16,857 nucleotides of DNA from F1-120-MAGs238 sp964484185 (GCA_964484185.1 CAZAEQ010000064.1:1-16857), one strand, 5' to 3'. Positions 1 to 7,188 are shown, numbered from the stretch's first letter. Numbers and translations: made by a program. The notes: a model not told the origin generated them from the letters alone.

Positions 1-591
1 CGCGAAGGCGGCGGTGTTCAGCGTCTTTGCAGTAGCAAAGTCATTGATTCGTTGGCCGCGCACATATTCCATTGAGAAATACGCGACGCCGCCGCCGGGA
101 CCGGGCTCTGAGCCAGCTTCGTAAAGCCGGGCAATTCCCGGATGTTCGAGCCGACCGAGCACGCTGACTTCGCGGGCAAAGCGGCCTCGAAGCGACGAGG
201 CCACCGGGCCATCTCGAAGCACTTTGAGTGCGACCTCGCGGTTGGGATTGCTCTGCGTCGCCAGATAGACCACACCCATTCCGCCTCGACCGATCACGCG
301 CTGGATGGTGAAGGGGCCGATGTGCTTTGGGATTGATGCGGCCTCTGATTCGTCGGAGGAGGAGAGCGAACCGAGCAGGCCTCCGCGCGCGGGATCGAGG
401 GCCGCGGCGGGGCGCAAAGTCGCTGGGAGCAGCTCGATGACTGCCTGAGCAACCTCGGGATCATCGCCGCACGATCGCTTGACAAATTCCTCCCACTGGT
501 CGGCGGGGAGATCGAGACACGCATCAAAGGTCTCGCGGACCCGCTTGAACTGAGCGGGCGAGAGTTCAGGATGGCCGCGTGCTTCGCTCAT
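1..591 (-). CDS. Serine/threonine protein kinase, 3' end cut by window edge
   Basis: A Hanks-type protein kinase that phosphorylates Ser/Thr on target proteins; 197 residues are visible and the frame stays open to base 1. Residues 14-60 form a helical segment (FKRVRETFDACLDLPADQW...) of the kind that precedes the kinase domain in many planctomycete and acidobacterial kinases. The kinase domain starts near residue 92. Its glycine-rich loop GRGGMGVVYLA is at 101-111, the ATP-binding lysine of VALK at 123, and the probable helix-C glutamate at 141 (FARE). The hinge-like MEYVRG follows at about 174. The catalytic loop and any transmembrane or sensor domain lie outside the window. The start at 591 gives an ATGA overlap with the stop of the upstream sigma-factor gene, so the two are probably co-transcribed and translationally coupled. 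The kinase call is secure; the target is inferred only from the pairing. Confidence 0.93.
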   Translation of the reverse strand, partial: MSEARGHPELSPAQFKRVRETFDACLDLPADQWEEFVKRSCGDDPEVAQAVIELLPATLRPAAALDPARGGLLGSLSSSDESEAASIPKHIGPFTIQRVIGRGGMGVVYLATQSNPNREVALKVLRDGPVASSLRGRFAREVSVLGRLEHPGIARLYEAGSEPGPGGGVAYFSMEYVRGQRINDFATAKTLNTAAFA

Positions 592-1169
592 GCCTGCAAT
601 TCCCGCTGGAGCCAGGCGCGAATGAACTGGCAATCGCGTTCCACTGTGCGCAGTGATTTTCCGCTTACGGTCGCCGTCTGCTCGGCGCTGAGCCCTGCAA
701 GAAATCGCAGTTCAAACGTGGCTGCAAGTTCTTCATCGTGGGAGGCCAGTTTGGTAAGTGTGTCATCCAGGGCCACAAGGTCCACGCCGCCTGACGGAGC
801 GGCCTTATCCATCGAAGCAATCGAATCGAGGCTGACACGCCTGGCATCGCCACCTCGCCGCTGGGCTTTCTTTGCTCGGGCGTGGTCGGTCAACAGATTC
901 CGCATCGCTTTGGCCGCGGTTCTGAAGAAATGATTGCGATCCTCCCACGCATTCGTACCCGGGGCAGCGCTGAGCATCTTGAGGCACAGTTCATTGACAA
1001 GCGCGGTTGGCTGGAGGGTGTGGCCGGTGTTCTCAGCGCGGAAGATCATTTCCGCAAGCGCTCGTAGATCTTTGTATGCACTATTCAGCAGCTCCGTGGT
1101 GGCGGTGTCGTCGCCCGCTTTGATACGGCTCAGGAGCTGGTCAACGGAATGCTTGGCGAAATCAGTCAT
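588..1169 (-). CDS. ECF-family RNA polymerase sigma factor (planctomycete Sigma70_ECF type)
   Basis: A 193-residue alternative sigma factor that would direct RNA polymerase to a dedicated promoter set. Region 2 covers about residues 8-105, with the family-typical stretches LQPTALVNELCLKML (52-66) and RNHFFRTAAKAMRNLLTDHA (78-97). Region 4 covers about 133-190, with a helix-turn-helix around LSAEQTATVSGKSLRTVERD. This style matches the ECF subfamily (PF07638 / Sig-70_X6) abundant in Planctomycetota and Acidobacteriota. The gene comes first in a two-gene unit, and its TGA overlaps the ATG of the kinase gene. Known planctomycete ECF-kinase pairs suggest that the kinase controls the sigma factor; that is inference here. 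The start at 1169 has no strong Shine-Dalgarno sequence, only a weak AAGG about 15 bases upstream. No anti-sigma factor is visible beside it. Confidence 0.93.
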   Translation of the reverse strand: MTDFAKHSVDQLLSRIKAGDDTATTELLNSAYKDLRALAEMIFRAENTGHTLQPTALVNELCLKMLSAAPGTNAWEDRNHFFRTAAKAMRNLLTDHARAKKAQRRGGDARRVSLDSIASMDKAAPSGGVDLVALDDTLTKLASHDEELAATFELRFLAGLSAEQTATVSGKSLRTVERDCQFIRAWLQRELQA

Positions 1170-1224
1170 TCAGGAGATGGCCGGACCTTGAATCGCGGGC
1201 ACCCAGAGCCCTCAGATAAAAATG

Positions 1225-1237
1225 TGAGAAAATCTCA
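1225..1237. repeat. Short palindrome in the divergent gap between sigma factor and surface-protein genes
   Basis: TGAGA-AAA-TCTCA is a perfect 5-bp inverted repeat in an AT-rich patch about 55 bases upstream of the sigma-factor start and 150 bases upstream of the divergent gene. It could be an operator or part of a promoter. It is short enough to be chance, and I see no convincing -35/-10 pair around it. Confidence 0.25.
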
Positions 1238-1385
1238 ATTTACCTGGCGGGTCAGGGTCTGAAAGTACGCTGGGAACAGTAGCCGTAACAGTAATAGACG
1301 GTGCGACAGCCTGCATGGGTTGCCGCGTGGCTCGTTCGTGTGTTCGCCGGCCACATGTTGCTAAAGACGCTTCAGGAGAACCTAA

Positions 1386-2822
1386 ATGCATCGCTTTTCT
1401 GTTCGCACCGCAATCGTTGGAATGAGTCTCATCTGCGGCATCGCCGCCGCTCAATGGCAGGGGCCATTGGCACCGAATCAACGCATGGTGTATAACGGCG
1501 GCCCCGTGTTCGTTGGCCCCGGTTCTCTGGGCACCACGCTCATGGATATTCAGGAAAATGCTGCCGGCTCGCGCGTCATTGGACTGCACGCTTTTGTAGG
1601 GACTCCAACCAACGGAGCCCGCACGACAGCACTCTGGGGCGAAACCAACAATCCCAAAGGACGCGCCCTGCAGGGGTTCAATTTCGCCACCACTTCCAGC
1701 GGAGACAGCAACAACCCGGCGACCGGAATCTGGGCCGAAACGGCGTCTCCGACTGGTCAGGGCCTGAGAGCCCGCGCCACCGCCGCGACCGGCAACGCGT
1801 ACGCCGCGTACTTCGACGCCGCGAGCACTTCCGCCACCGCCGTTTTTGCAGACGCGACGGCCTCCAGCGGCACCACACGTGGCGTATGGGGCAATGTCGA
1901 GAGTCCAGACGGATTCGCCGGATACTTCACCGGCGGGAGAAACTATTTCCAAGGCCAAGTCGGAATTGGAACAAACCTCGCGCATGACTACATGGTTCAA
2001 ATCGCCTCGGGATATGACACTGAGTTGGCGCTGAAATCCGGACCTGCGGTTGGCGGTTCAATTCCCGGTCGAATATGGAGTTTGCAGTCATCGAATGTAG
2101 AAATCGCGAATACAAATCCGCTGTGCGGCTCGTTTCAGATTATCGATCGAACTGGAGGGCTTTCCAGGTTTCTCATTACCACCGAGGGCCAGGTCTGCAT
2201 CGGCACCAGCGCACCTTCCGGAGCCAGCAAATTGACTGTCGCAGGCAACATCAGCGGCTCGACCATCGATGCTGCGTTGAAGAACTTCAAGATCGATCAC
2301 CCGACCGATCCAGAGAACAAATACTTGTATCACGCCAGCATCGAATCTTCGGAGATGCTCAACCTCTACACTGGAAATACCAGGACTGATGTTGATGGCT
2401 ACGCAGTCGTGACGCTGCCCGCCTGGTTTGAAGCGCTGAACACTGACTTTCGCTATCAGTTGACCGTCGTCGATGAGTCTGATGCTGGGTGGACCTTTGC
2501 GAAAGTCGTCTCCAAGATCCAGGATGGACAGTTCACCATTCGCACCAGTGCGCCCAACACGGAAGTGTCGTGGCAGGTGACGGGTGTGCGGCAAGATGCA
2601 TGGGCGCTCAAGCATCCGATGCAGGTTGAGAAGGATAAAGAGCCGCAGAACCGCGGCAAGATGCTCTATCCTGAGGCGTACGGACTCCCGGTTGAAACAG
2701 GAATTGTGCCGCCAAGTGAGAAGCTGACGCCATCGCGCATCGTGCTGCCCGAGAAGCCGGTGAGCAAACATTCGGCTCTAACTCCTGCACCGCTGGTTCC
2801 CGCTGTCACCGGCGGCAACTGA
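1386..2822 (+). CDS. Secreted surface protein with G-[VI]-W repeats and a tail-fibre-like C-terminal domain
   Basis: A 478-residue exported protein. Residues 1-22 are a signal peptide (Arg-rich start, hydrophobic IVGMSLICGIAAA, cleavage probably after AAA). Loose repeats follow at about 80-185, with cores ALWGETNNPKG, GIWAETASPTG and GVWGNVESPDG, like the repetitive G-V-[WY]-G surface proteins common in planctomycetes and other environmental bacteria. Two VGIGT/CIGT motifs at about 192-196 and 271-274 suggest beta-structured, fibre-like modules. Residues 300-435 (FKIDHPTDPENKYLYHASIE, later SWQVTGVRQDAWA, ending PEAYGLP) resemble a conserved C-terminal domain I recognise from many secreted hypotheticals; its function is unknown to me. 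The start is supported by AGGAG at 1374-1378, seven bases before the ATG. It is divergent from the sigma/kinase unit and is followed by its own terminator. Confidence 0.85.
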   Translation: MHRFSVRTAIVGMSLICGIAAAQWQGPLAPNQRMVYNGGPVFVGPGSLGTTLMDIQENAAGSRVIGLHAFVGTPTNGARTTALWGETNNPKGRALQGFNFATTSSGDSNNPATGIWAETASPTGQGLRARATAATGNAYAAYFDAASTSATAVFADATASSGTTRGVWGNVESPDGFAGYFTGGRNYFQGQVGIGTNLAHDYMVQIASGYDTELALKSGPAVGGSIPGRIWSLQSSNVEIANTNPLCGSFQIIDRTGGLSRFLITTEGQVCIGTSAPSGASKLTVAGNISGSTIDAALKNFKIDHPTDPENKYLYHASIESSEMLNLYTGNTRTDVDGYAVVTLPAWFEALNTDFRYQLTVVDESDAGWTFAKVVSKIQDGQFTIRTSAPNTEVSWQVTGVRQDAWALKHPMQVEKDKEPQNRGKMLYPEAYGLPVETGIVPPSEKLTPSRIVLPEKPVSKHSALTPAPLVPAVTGGN

Positions 2823-2840
2823 GAACTTACAAAAAAACTG

Positions 2841-2874
2841 AAACGCGCTGCGACTTGTGTCGTGGCGTGTTTTT
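2841..2874 (+). terminator. Rho-independent terminator after the surface-protein gene
   Basis: Bases 2841-2854 (AAACGCGCTGCGAC) pair along their full length with 2859-2872 (GTCGTGGCGTGTTT). This gives a 14-bp stem with three G-T wobbles, a TTGT loop and a run of five T at 2870-2874. A seven-A run just upstream (2831-2837) could let it also work on the minus strand. It begins 19 bases after the stop codon. Its 3' half is nearly repeated at 4286-4306. Confidence 0.8.
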
Positions 2875-3004
2875 GTATGTGAGTGCAACAAATGGTTGAG
2901 TCCTCGTATAGCCGCGCGGTCTGTTCAACATTTGACAGCTTGACATGGCCAGATGAGGTTCTTCGCGGCACTTGTGGTTCGATATTGATATCGCTTACTG
3001 ACAG

Positions 3005-3033
3005 TGCGGGAATCACATTGTCGAATTCCCGCA
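3005..3033. repeat. Perfect 9-bp inverted repeat upstream of the membrane-protein gene
   Basis: TGCGGGAAT (3005-3013) and ATTCCCGCA (3025-3033) are exact inverted copies around an 11-base spacer, ending 59 bases before the ATG at 3093. This could be a dyad operator or a 5'-leader hairpin for the downstream gene. There is no T-tract, so a terminator role is unlikely. Confidence 0.5.
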
Positions 3034-3092
3034 ATCTCTTGCCAATATGCGTCTGAATCTGGACATTCGAACAATGCGGCCTGCAAATCAGT

Positions 3093-4226
3093 ATGAGCCT
3101 CAACAAGGAGCCCATGCAACAACTCATTTCAAAGAATCGCTTTGCACTTGCCCTTATGTTGTTTGGTGCGTTGATCTGCCTTTTCAGTCCCGCATGGGTT
3201 CGTTACACTCGATCAAGATCCTTTCCAGATATGAGGAGTATTGAACCGTGTCGCGAGATTGGTTCGAGTTTTCAGTTTGCCAATTGCTACACGAGCTCGC
3301 TCGTCACTCTCGAGCCTGGCTTCGAAGATCATCCGCTCACCACAACCCTTGGCTTTCGCAGGCTCAGCAGTATTCCCTGGAATGAACGCGAAACCTCCAT
3401 TACAAGTCGAATTGGGTTTCCCTTTCTTTCTGGTCGCGATATATATATCAGCATTAGGAATTCTGAACAGCGATCCGCTGGAACCTCTTGTTCTGTCCCT
3501 CCTCCTCTGCGAACAATCGAGTTTCGAACATGGTCGGTTCCACTTTCGATCGCAAACTTCCTCGCCGGTGCGTTCCTAGGGTACGGCTGCGCTCTGCCCT
3601 TCATTCTCGCCAGACGCGCCATCCTCAAACTACGCCAACGTAGGGGGCTGTGCCGCTGCGGATACCTGGTTCTCGATCTTCCCAGATGCCCGGAATGCGG
3701 CGAAGAAACTCACAATTTCTTCGAGCCACTCAGAGCTAGTGAACCTTGGCACACAAAGCTCCGTCTACCGCTCGCCAGCTGCACAATCGCCGCCCTCGTG
3801 TGCACACTCAGCCCGTTCATACTTCGAACTCTTGCAAGTAAGCCCGGGATTTTCAACCTCGAAGACTCGTTGGATCCGCCAACACAAACCGAGCTCAACT
3901 GCCCACTGTGGCTGCGAGGAAACGTTGAATCTTTCCGAGAAAACTCCTATGTGCATAGCTGGTTCGACCCGGATTCACTCTGTCCGCCTCACATCAATCT
4001 CGCGACCGTCAACGCAGTCGATCAAACCCGTTGCGGCTTCCCATTGCGCAACGCAACGTTCTCAAGAATTGCATACGAACAACCAACGCTGCTCAGCGAG
4101 AAGTCCCAACTGTGGCACGACACCGTACGATTCAACTTCGCTTCAACCGCGGTCAATGCCGTCACAGGCATCTACTTCGGATACCTTGCATTTCATTTCC
4201 TCGGAATTATTCTCAAACGCCCATGA
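3093..4226 (+). CDS. Four-pass membrane protein with central CxC...CxxC zinc ribbon; internally duplicated
   Basis: A 377-residue inner-membrane protein of unknown function. Predicted membrane segments are at about 16-36, 149-176, 224-246 and 352-374. Between the second and third lies a short cytoplasmic stretch holding a zinc-ribbon-like motif, C187-R-C189-GY ... C199-PE-C202-G. This is a degenerate form of the CPxCGYDL...CPECG module common in planctomycete membrane proteins; the first knuckle is CxC rather than CxxC. Two extracytoplasmic loops of about 110 residues flank it. The halves look homologous: R16-R37 aligns without gaps to R224-R245 with 9 of 22 identities, R-x-GFP recurs at 106-110 and 313-317, and N-x3-G-x3-GY recurs at 155-164 and 355-364. 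An alternative ATG at 3114 has AAGGAG at 3105-3110, but only three bases away; the start at 3093 has no Shine-Dalgarno sequence, so the start is uncertain by seven codons. Confidence 0.72.
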   Translation: MSLNKEPMQQLISKNRFALALMLFGALICLFSPAWVRYTRSRSFPDMRSIEPCREIGSSFQFANCYTSSLVTLEPGFEDHPLTTTLGFRRLSSIPWNERETSITSRIGFPFLSGRDIYISIRNSEQRSAGTSCSVPPPLRTIEFRTWSVPLSIANFLAGAFLGYGCALPFILARRAILKLRQRRGLCRCGYLVLDLPRCPECGEETHNFFEPLRASEPWHTKLRLPLASCTIAALVCTLSPFILRTLASKPGIFNLEDSLDPPTQTELNCPLWLRGNVESFRENSYVHSWFDPDSLCPPHINLATVNAVDQTRCGFPLRNATFSRIAYEQPTLLSEKSQLWHDTVRFNFASTAVNAVTGIYFGYLAFHFLGIILKRP

Positions 4227-4241
4227 AATGAATACGTAATG

Positions 4242-4268
4242 ATTTCCAGCGGTGAAACCGCTGGAAAT
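4242..4268 (+). terminator. Strong hairpin just after the membrane-protein gene
   Basis: ATTTCCAGCGG (4242-4252) and CCGCTGGAAAT (4258-4268) form a perfect 11-bp stem with a TGAAA loop, starting 16 bases past the stop codon at 4226. No T-run follows directly, so this could be an intrinsic terminator of weak type, an mRNA 3'-end protector, or part of a double hairpin with the element ending at 4299. Confidence 0.6.
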
Positions 4269-4272
4269 CCTC

Positions 4273-4306
4273 CGCGCCAGCGGCCTGTGTCGTGGCGCGT
4301 TTCTGT
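4273..4306 (+). repeat. Second copy of the terminator-like repeat
   Basis: CGCGCCA (4273-4279) pairs with TGGCGCG (4293-4299), closing a 13-base interior, followed by a short T-rich tail (GTTTCTGT). The 21 bases at 4286-4306 match those at 2856-2876 at 19 positions; both differences are T to C. Each copy lies shortly downstream of a stop codon, so this is probably a recurring terminator or REP-like element. Confidence 0.5.
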
Positions 4307-4385
4307 GTTGGAGAGTCTGTACATTTGGCCCGAAAGGCGCAACAGACATAAGGCGAAGGAATCCACTGATCGAGCCGAGTCCAGA

Positions 4386-5045
4386 ATGCCAACAATCCCG
4401 CACATGACTGACCCCTCGAATTCAAAGTGCTTCTGGGCAATCATTCGCATCAAAGAACAGTATTGCAATTGGTCGACACTCGAAGACTGGCAGAAGATGG
4501 TGGCACTCACAGTCACCAAAGTCATCCACGCCACATCGTCCGAGGCTCAAGCAGAGGCAGAACGCCTTGACGCTATTCCTCGCCGCGGACCAAAGGACGA
4601 TCGCTACGCCGCGTTTTACACGAGGATGCGCCGACTTCGAGAACCCCAGAACGTTCCGCACGGCTCTGAGAATCCAGCCATGGTGGAAACTGAACACGCG
4701 ACACACATCGGTCTTTATGAAGCGGAAGATCTTCAACAAGAAATCAACGCGGCCCTCACGCAGCACTCCAACTTAACAATTACGTTGGACAATGATGCCG
4801 ATGTTCTCGATCTTGCTGTTGGCGTAGACGTTCGAGTCCAATATCCAGCTGCACAAACCTACCGCACCTTCTCAATACTCTCAGCCGCTTGGGTTTTAGA
4901 GATGGTCAACGATCAATCCAGCGGATTGAAGCCATGGTATTGCACAGGTGGCCCGCTCTGCATCGTTCGAGAAATCACTGGACAGACCGTCGTAGATTCT
5001 GTGGCCGCCTACCTGAAGCGCGAACAAAGCAGCCAGCCGATCTGA
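4386..5045 (+). CDS. Hypothetical soluble protein, start uncertain
   Basis: A 219-residue protein from the start chosen here; I do not recognise the family. It has no signal peptide or membrane segment and is probably cytoplasmic. The N-terminal half (about 30-85) is charged and helical (TLEDWQKMVALTVTKV, then EAQAEAERLDAIPRRGPKDD). The C-terminal half (about 125-210) looks like a compact alpha/beta domain with TITLDNDADVLDLAVGVDV, ILSAAWVLEMVND and GGPLCIVREI. The same frame is open back to an ATG at 4239, but that stretch would contain the whole 4242-4299 hairpin block, so a later start is favoured. ATGs at 4386 and 4404 are both possible; neither has a clear Shine-Dalgarno sequence. The frame is consistently open with sensible composition, so I think it is a real gene. 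Confidence 0.6.
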   Translation: MPTIPHMTDPSNSKCFWAIIRIKEQYCNWSTLEDWQKMVALTVTKVIHATSSEAQAEAERLDAIPRRGPKDDRYAAFYTRMRRLREPQNVPHGSENPAMVETEHATHIGLYEAEDLQQEINAALTQHSNLTITLDNDADVLDLAVGVDVRVQYPAAQTYRTFSILSAAWVLEMVNDQSSGLKPWYCTGGPLCIVREITGQTVVDSVAAYLKREQSSQPI

Positions 5046-5355
5046 GCGTGAATTCCGATCGCCAGATCGGCCGCATCACCCAACCATCCCCCTCACCCAG
5101 CCGCTACAACCGCTCCGCTACTCCTTCATCTCTTAGTCTCTTCACCGCTCCACCCCATCCATTCTCCACCCGCCACCAAAAACCGCCGATTTAGAACCTA
5201 CGCGGCGGCATTCACGTACCACCGCCTTCTACGCGCTGCAACGGCGATCCGCCGCTGCGACACGTAGAATCGCGTCCGCAACCCCGGTATTTCCGGACGC
5301 GTTTACTTCCGCTTCACTGCGGCGTCCGCCGCTGCTTTCAGGGAGATCCTCGTTT
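5046..5355 (+). other. Non-coding gap and hairpin-rich leader of glmS
   Basis: These 310 bases have no credible gene. The first 130 are pyrimidine-rich with little structure apart from CCGATC-GCCA-GATCGG near 5055-5070. Four inverted repeats follow towards glmS. CCGCCG (5183-5188) pairs with CGGCGG (5203-5208). CTACG (5229-5233) pairs with CGTAG (5263-5267) around an inner GC-rich stem. CGCGTCCG (5271-5278) pairs with CGGACGCG (5294-5301). GCGGCG (5319-5324) pairs with CGCCGC (5327-5332). The third has perfect 8-bp arms and a 15-base loop. No clear promoter was found. I see no glmS ribozyme core. Confidence 0.5.
5341..5345 (+). promoter_or_regulatory. Ribosome binding site of glmS
   Basis: GGGAG lies 10 bases before the ATG at 5356. 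Together with the obligatory N-terminal Met-Cys-Gly of the mature enzyme, it fixes the start. Confidence 0.6.
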
Positions 5356-7188
5356 ATGTGTGGAATTGTCGCCTACATCGGAAGTAAAAAGGCCCAGGAA
5401 ATCCTCATCGAAGGCCTTAAGCGCCTCGAGTATCGCGGGTATGACTCCGCTGGCATTGCCACCGTCAACAGCAGCGGCAAGTTGCAAGTTGTCAAGGCTG
5501 TCGGGCGTGTCGCCAATCTCGAAGACAAGCTCGAAGACATGGGCGGCATCTCGGGCAACGTCGGCCTCTGCCACACGCGCTGGGCCACGCACGGCGGTGT
5601 GACTGAGTTCAACGCTCACCCGCACGTCGATGACAAGTTCGGCATCGCCCTGGTCCACAATGGAATTATTGAAAACTACGCAGCTCTCAAGACGTATCTT
5701 GAAACCAAGGGCCACGTCTTCAAGTCGCAGACTGATACTGAAGTGCTCGCCATGCTCGTCGGCGAGTTGTATGAAGGTGATCTTGAGACCGCTGTGCAGT
5801 CCGCGCTGAAAGAAGTCACCGGTGCGTACGCCATCGCTGTGATCTGCGAGAAAGAGCCCGGCGTCCTGGTCTGTGCACGCAAGGGTTCGCCGCTCTCGGT
5901 CGGCGTTGGCAACAACGAGTTCATCGTCGCTTCTGATCCTTCCGCCATCGTCAGCCACACAAGCCAGGCGTTCCACCTTGATGACTACAACGTCGTCAAA
6001 GTCACACGCGATGGCTTCAAGACTTCGACCATTCACAACGTCGCCGTCACTCCCAAGGTCGTTCAGCTTGAACTCGACCTTGAAGAAATCGAACTTGGCC
6101 AGTTTGAACACTTCATGCAGAAGGAAATCTTTGAGCAGCCCAAAGCTCTCAAGAACACTTTCCGCGGCCGCATTGATATCGAAGACGCCCGCGTCATTCT
6201 CGGCGGCGTCTCCAACTTCAGCAAAGAACTTACCAAGGTCAAGCGCATCATCCTCACCGCCCAGGGAACCGCCCTGCACGCGGCGAGAATTGGCCGCTAT
6301 TTGATGGAAGATCTGGCCAAGATCTGTTCACAGGATGAATACGCCAGCGAGTTCCGCTATCGCAACCCGATCATCGAAGACAATTCGCTCGTGATCGCGG
6401 TCAGTCAATCGGGCGAAACCGCTGACACACTCGCGGGATTGCGCGAGGCCACCGAGCGCGGGGCCCTTTCGCTCGGCGTGATTAACGTCGTCGGTTCGAC
6501 CATCTCGCGCGAAACCGATGCGGGCGTGTATCTTCGTGTCGGACCCGAAATCGGCGTGGCATCCACCAAGGCATTCATTGGGCAGGTCGCGGTGCTCACG
6601 CTGCTCGCGATTTACATGGGCCGCAAACGGTTTATGAGCGCAGAATATTGCCGCGAACTGTTGAAGCAACTTGATCAGATCCCCGACAAGATCGCGCAAT
6701 GTCTCGAGCACGATCAGCTCATCAAGAAGGTCACGGAAAAGTACATCGAGAAGGAAAACTGGCTCTTCCTGGGCCGCGGATACAACTACCCCACTGCTCT
6801 CGAGGGCGCACTGAAGCTGAAAGAAATCAGCTACATTCACGCTGAAGGCATGCCCGCTGCGGAAATGAAGCACGGTCCGATCGCGTTGATCACCGAAGGA
6901 ATGCCCGCGGTCTTCATTGCCAACAAGGGCCCGCAGTACGAGAAGGTCATGAGCAACATTCAGGAAGTTCGCGCCCGCGGCGGACACGTTATCGCAGTCG
7001 CCACCGAAGGCGATGAACAGATCAAGCGGTACGCCGAGGATGTGCTCTACGTTCCCGATGTTCCTGAGTGCCTGTCACCGTTGGTCACCGTTATTCCGCT
7101 GCAACTCATGGCGTATCACGCGGCAGTTCTGCGTGGACACGATGTTGACAAGCCGCGTAACTTGGCAAAGAGCGTGACGGTCGAGTAA
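5356..7188 (+). CDS. glmS: Glutamine--fructose-6-phosphate aminotransferase (isomerizing)
   Basis: Converts fructose-6-phosphate and glutamine to glucosamine-6-phosphate and glutamate, the first step towards UDP-GlcNAc for peptidoglycan and lipopolysaccharide; cytoplasmic. At 610 residues it matches the usual length (609 in E. coli). The glutaminase domain (1 to about 240) starts MCGIVAYIG, with catalytic Cys2, and contains RGYDSAG (27-33), CHTRWATHG (72-80) and HNGIIENY (101-108). The first SIS domain has SQSGETADT (350-358) and GVASTKAF (400-407). The second has FLGRG (471-475), ALEGALKLKEISYIHAE (481-497) and MKHGPIAL (504-511). The C-terminus DVDKPRNLAKSVTVE holds the conserved lysine (605). 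Oddities: the usual ACGTS of the first SIS domain reads AQGTA (302-306), and the usual YAAGE near the active site reads MPAAE (499-503). It stands alone, preceded by a structured leader. Confidence 0.98.
   Translation: MCGIVAYIGSKKAQEILIEGLKRLEYRGYDSAGIATVNSSGKLQVVKAVGRVANLEDKLEDMGGISGNVGLCHTRWATHGGVTEFNAHPHVDDKFGIALVHNGIIENYAALKTYLETKGHVFKSQTDTEVLAMLVGELYEGDLETAVQSALKEVTGAYAIAVICEKEPGVLVCARKGSPLSVGVGNNEFIVASDPSAIVSHTSQAFHLDDYNVVKVTRDGFKTSTIHNVAVTPKVVQLELDLEEIELGQFEHFMQKEIFEQPKALKNTFRGRIDIEDARVILGGVSNFSKELTKVKRIILTAQGTALHAARIGRYLMEDLAKICSQDEYASEFRYRNPIIEDNSLVIAVSQSGETADTLAGLREATERGALSLGVINVVGSTISRETDAGVYLRVGPEIGVASTKAFIGQVAVLTLLAIYMGRKRFMSAEYCRELLKQLDQIPDKIAQCLEHDQLIKKVTEKYIEKENWLFLGRGYNYPTALEGALKLKEISYIHAEGMPAAEMKHGPIALITEGMPAVFIANKGPQYEKVMSNIQEVRARGGHVIAVATEGDEQIKRYAEDVLYVPDVPECLSPLVTVIPLQLMAYHAAVLRGHDVDKPRNLAKSVTVE

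Noticed and set aside
1270..1293. ECF-type promoter (GGAAC-like -35) in the divergent gap
   Set aside because: GGAACA is present, but no convincing -10 such as a GTC/CGT motif follows at the expected spacing; too weak to list.
1212..2000. Long open frame on the minus strand (262 codons)
   Set aside because: It lies antisense to the clearly coding secreted protein at 1386-2822, is Gly/Arg-rich without any domain, and has no ribosome binding site; it is a composition shadow.
2932..2945. Double TTGACA as a promoter for the 3093 gene
   Set aside because: Two -35-like hexamers lie eight bases apart, but neither has a plausible -10 at 16-18 bases.
3241..3579. Possible frameshift: a second plus-strand frame with hydrophobic stretches inside the zinc-ribbon membrane protein
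   Set aside because: The 3093-4226 frame is continuous and carries the duplicated motifs and zinc ribbon on both sides of this region, so no frameshift is needed.
4239..4385. Upstream extension of the 4386 gene to the ATG at 4239
   Set aside because: The stretch contains a perfect 11-bp hairpin and the repeated terminator-like element, and reads as a basic, low-similarity peptide; a later start is more likely, though not proven.
5183..5355. glmS ribozyme
   Set aside because: The position is right, but I could not find the conserved cleavage-site and core sequences or the expected pseudoknot, and the ribozyme is known mainly from Bacillota.
5338..6279. Long minus-strand open frame (313 codons) opposite glmS
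   Set aside because: Valine/aspartate-rich protein produced by the codon bias of glmS on the other strand; no recognisable domain. The similar frame at 6328-6987 was rejected for the same reason.
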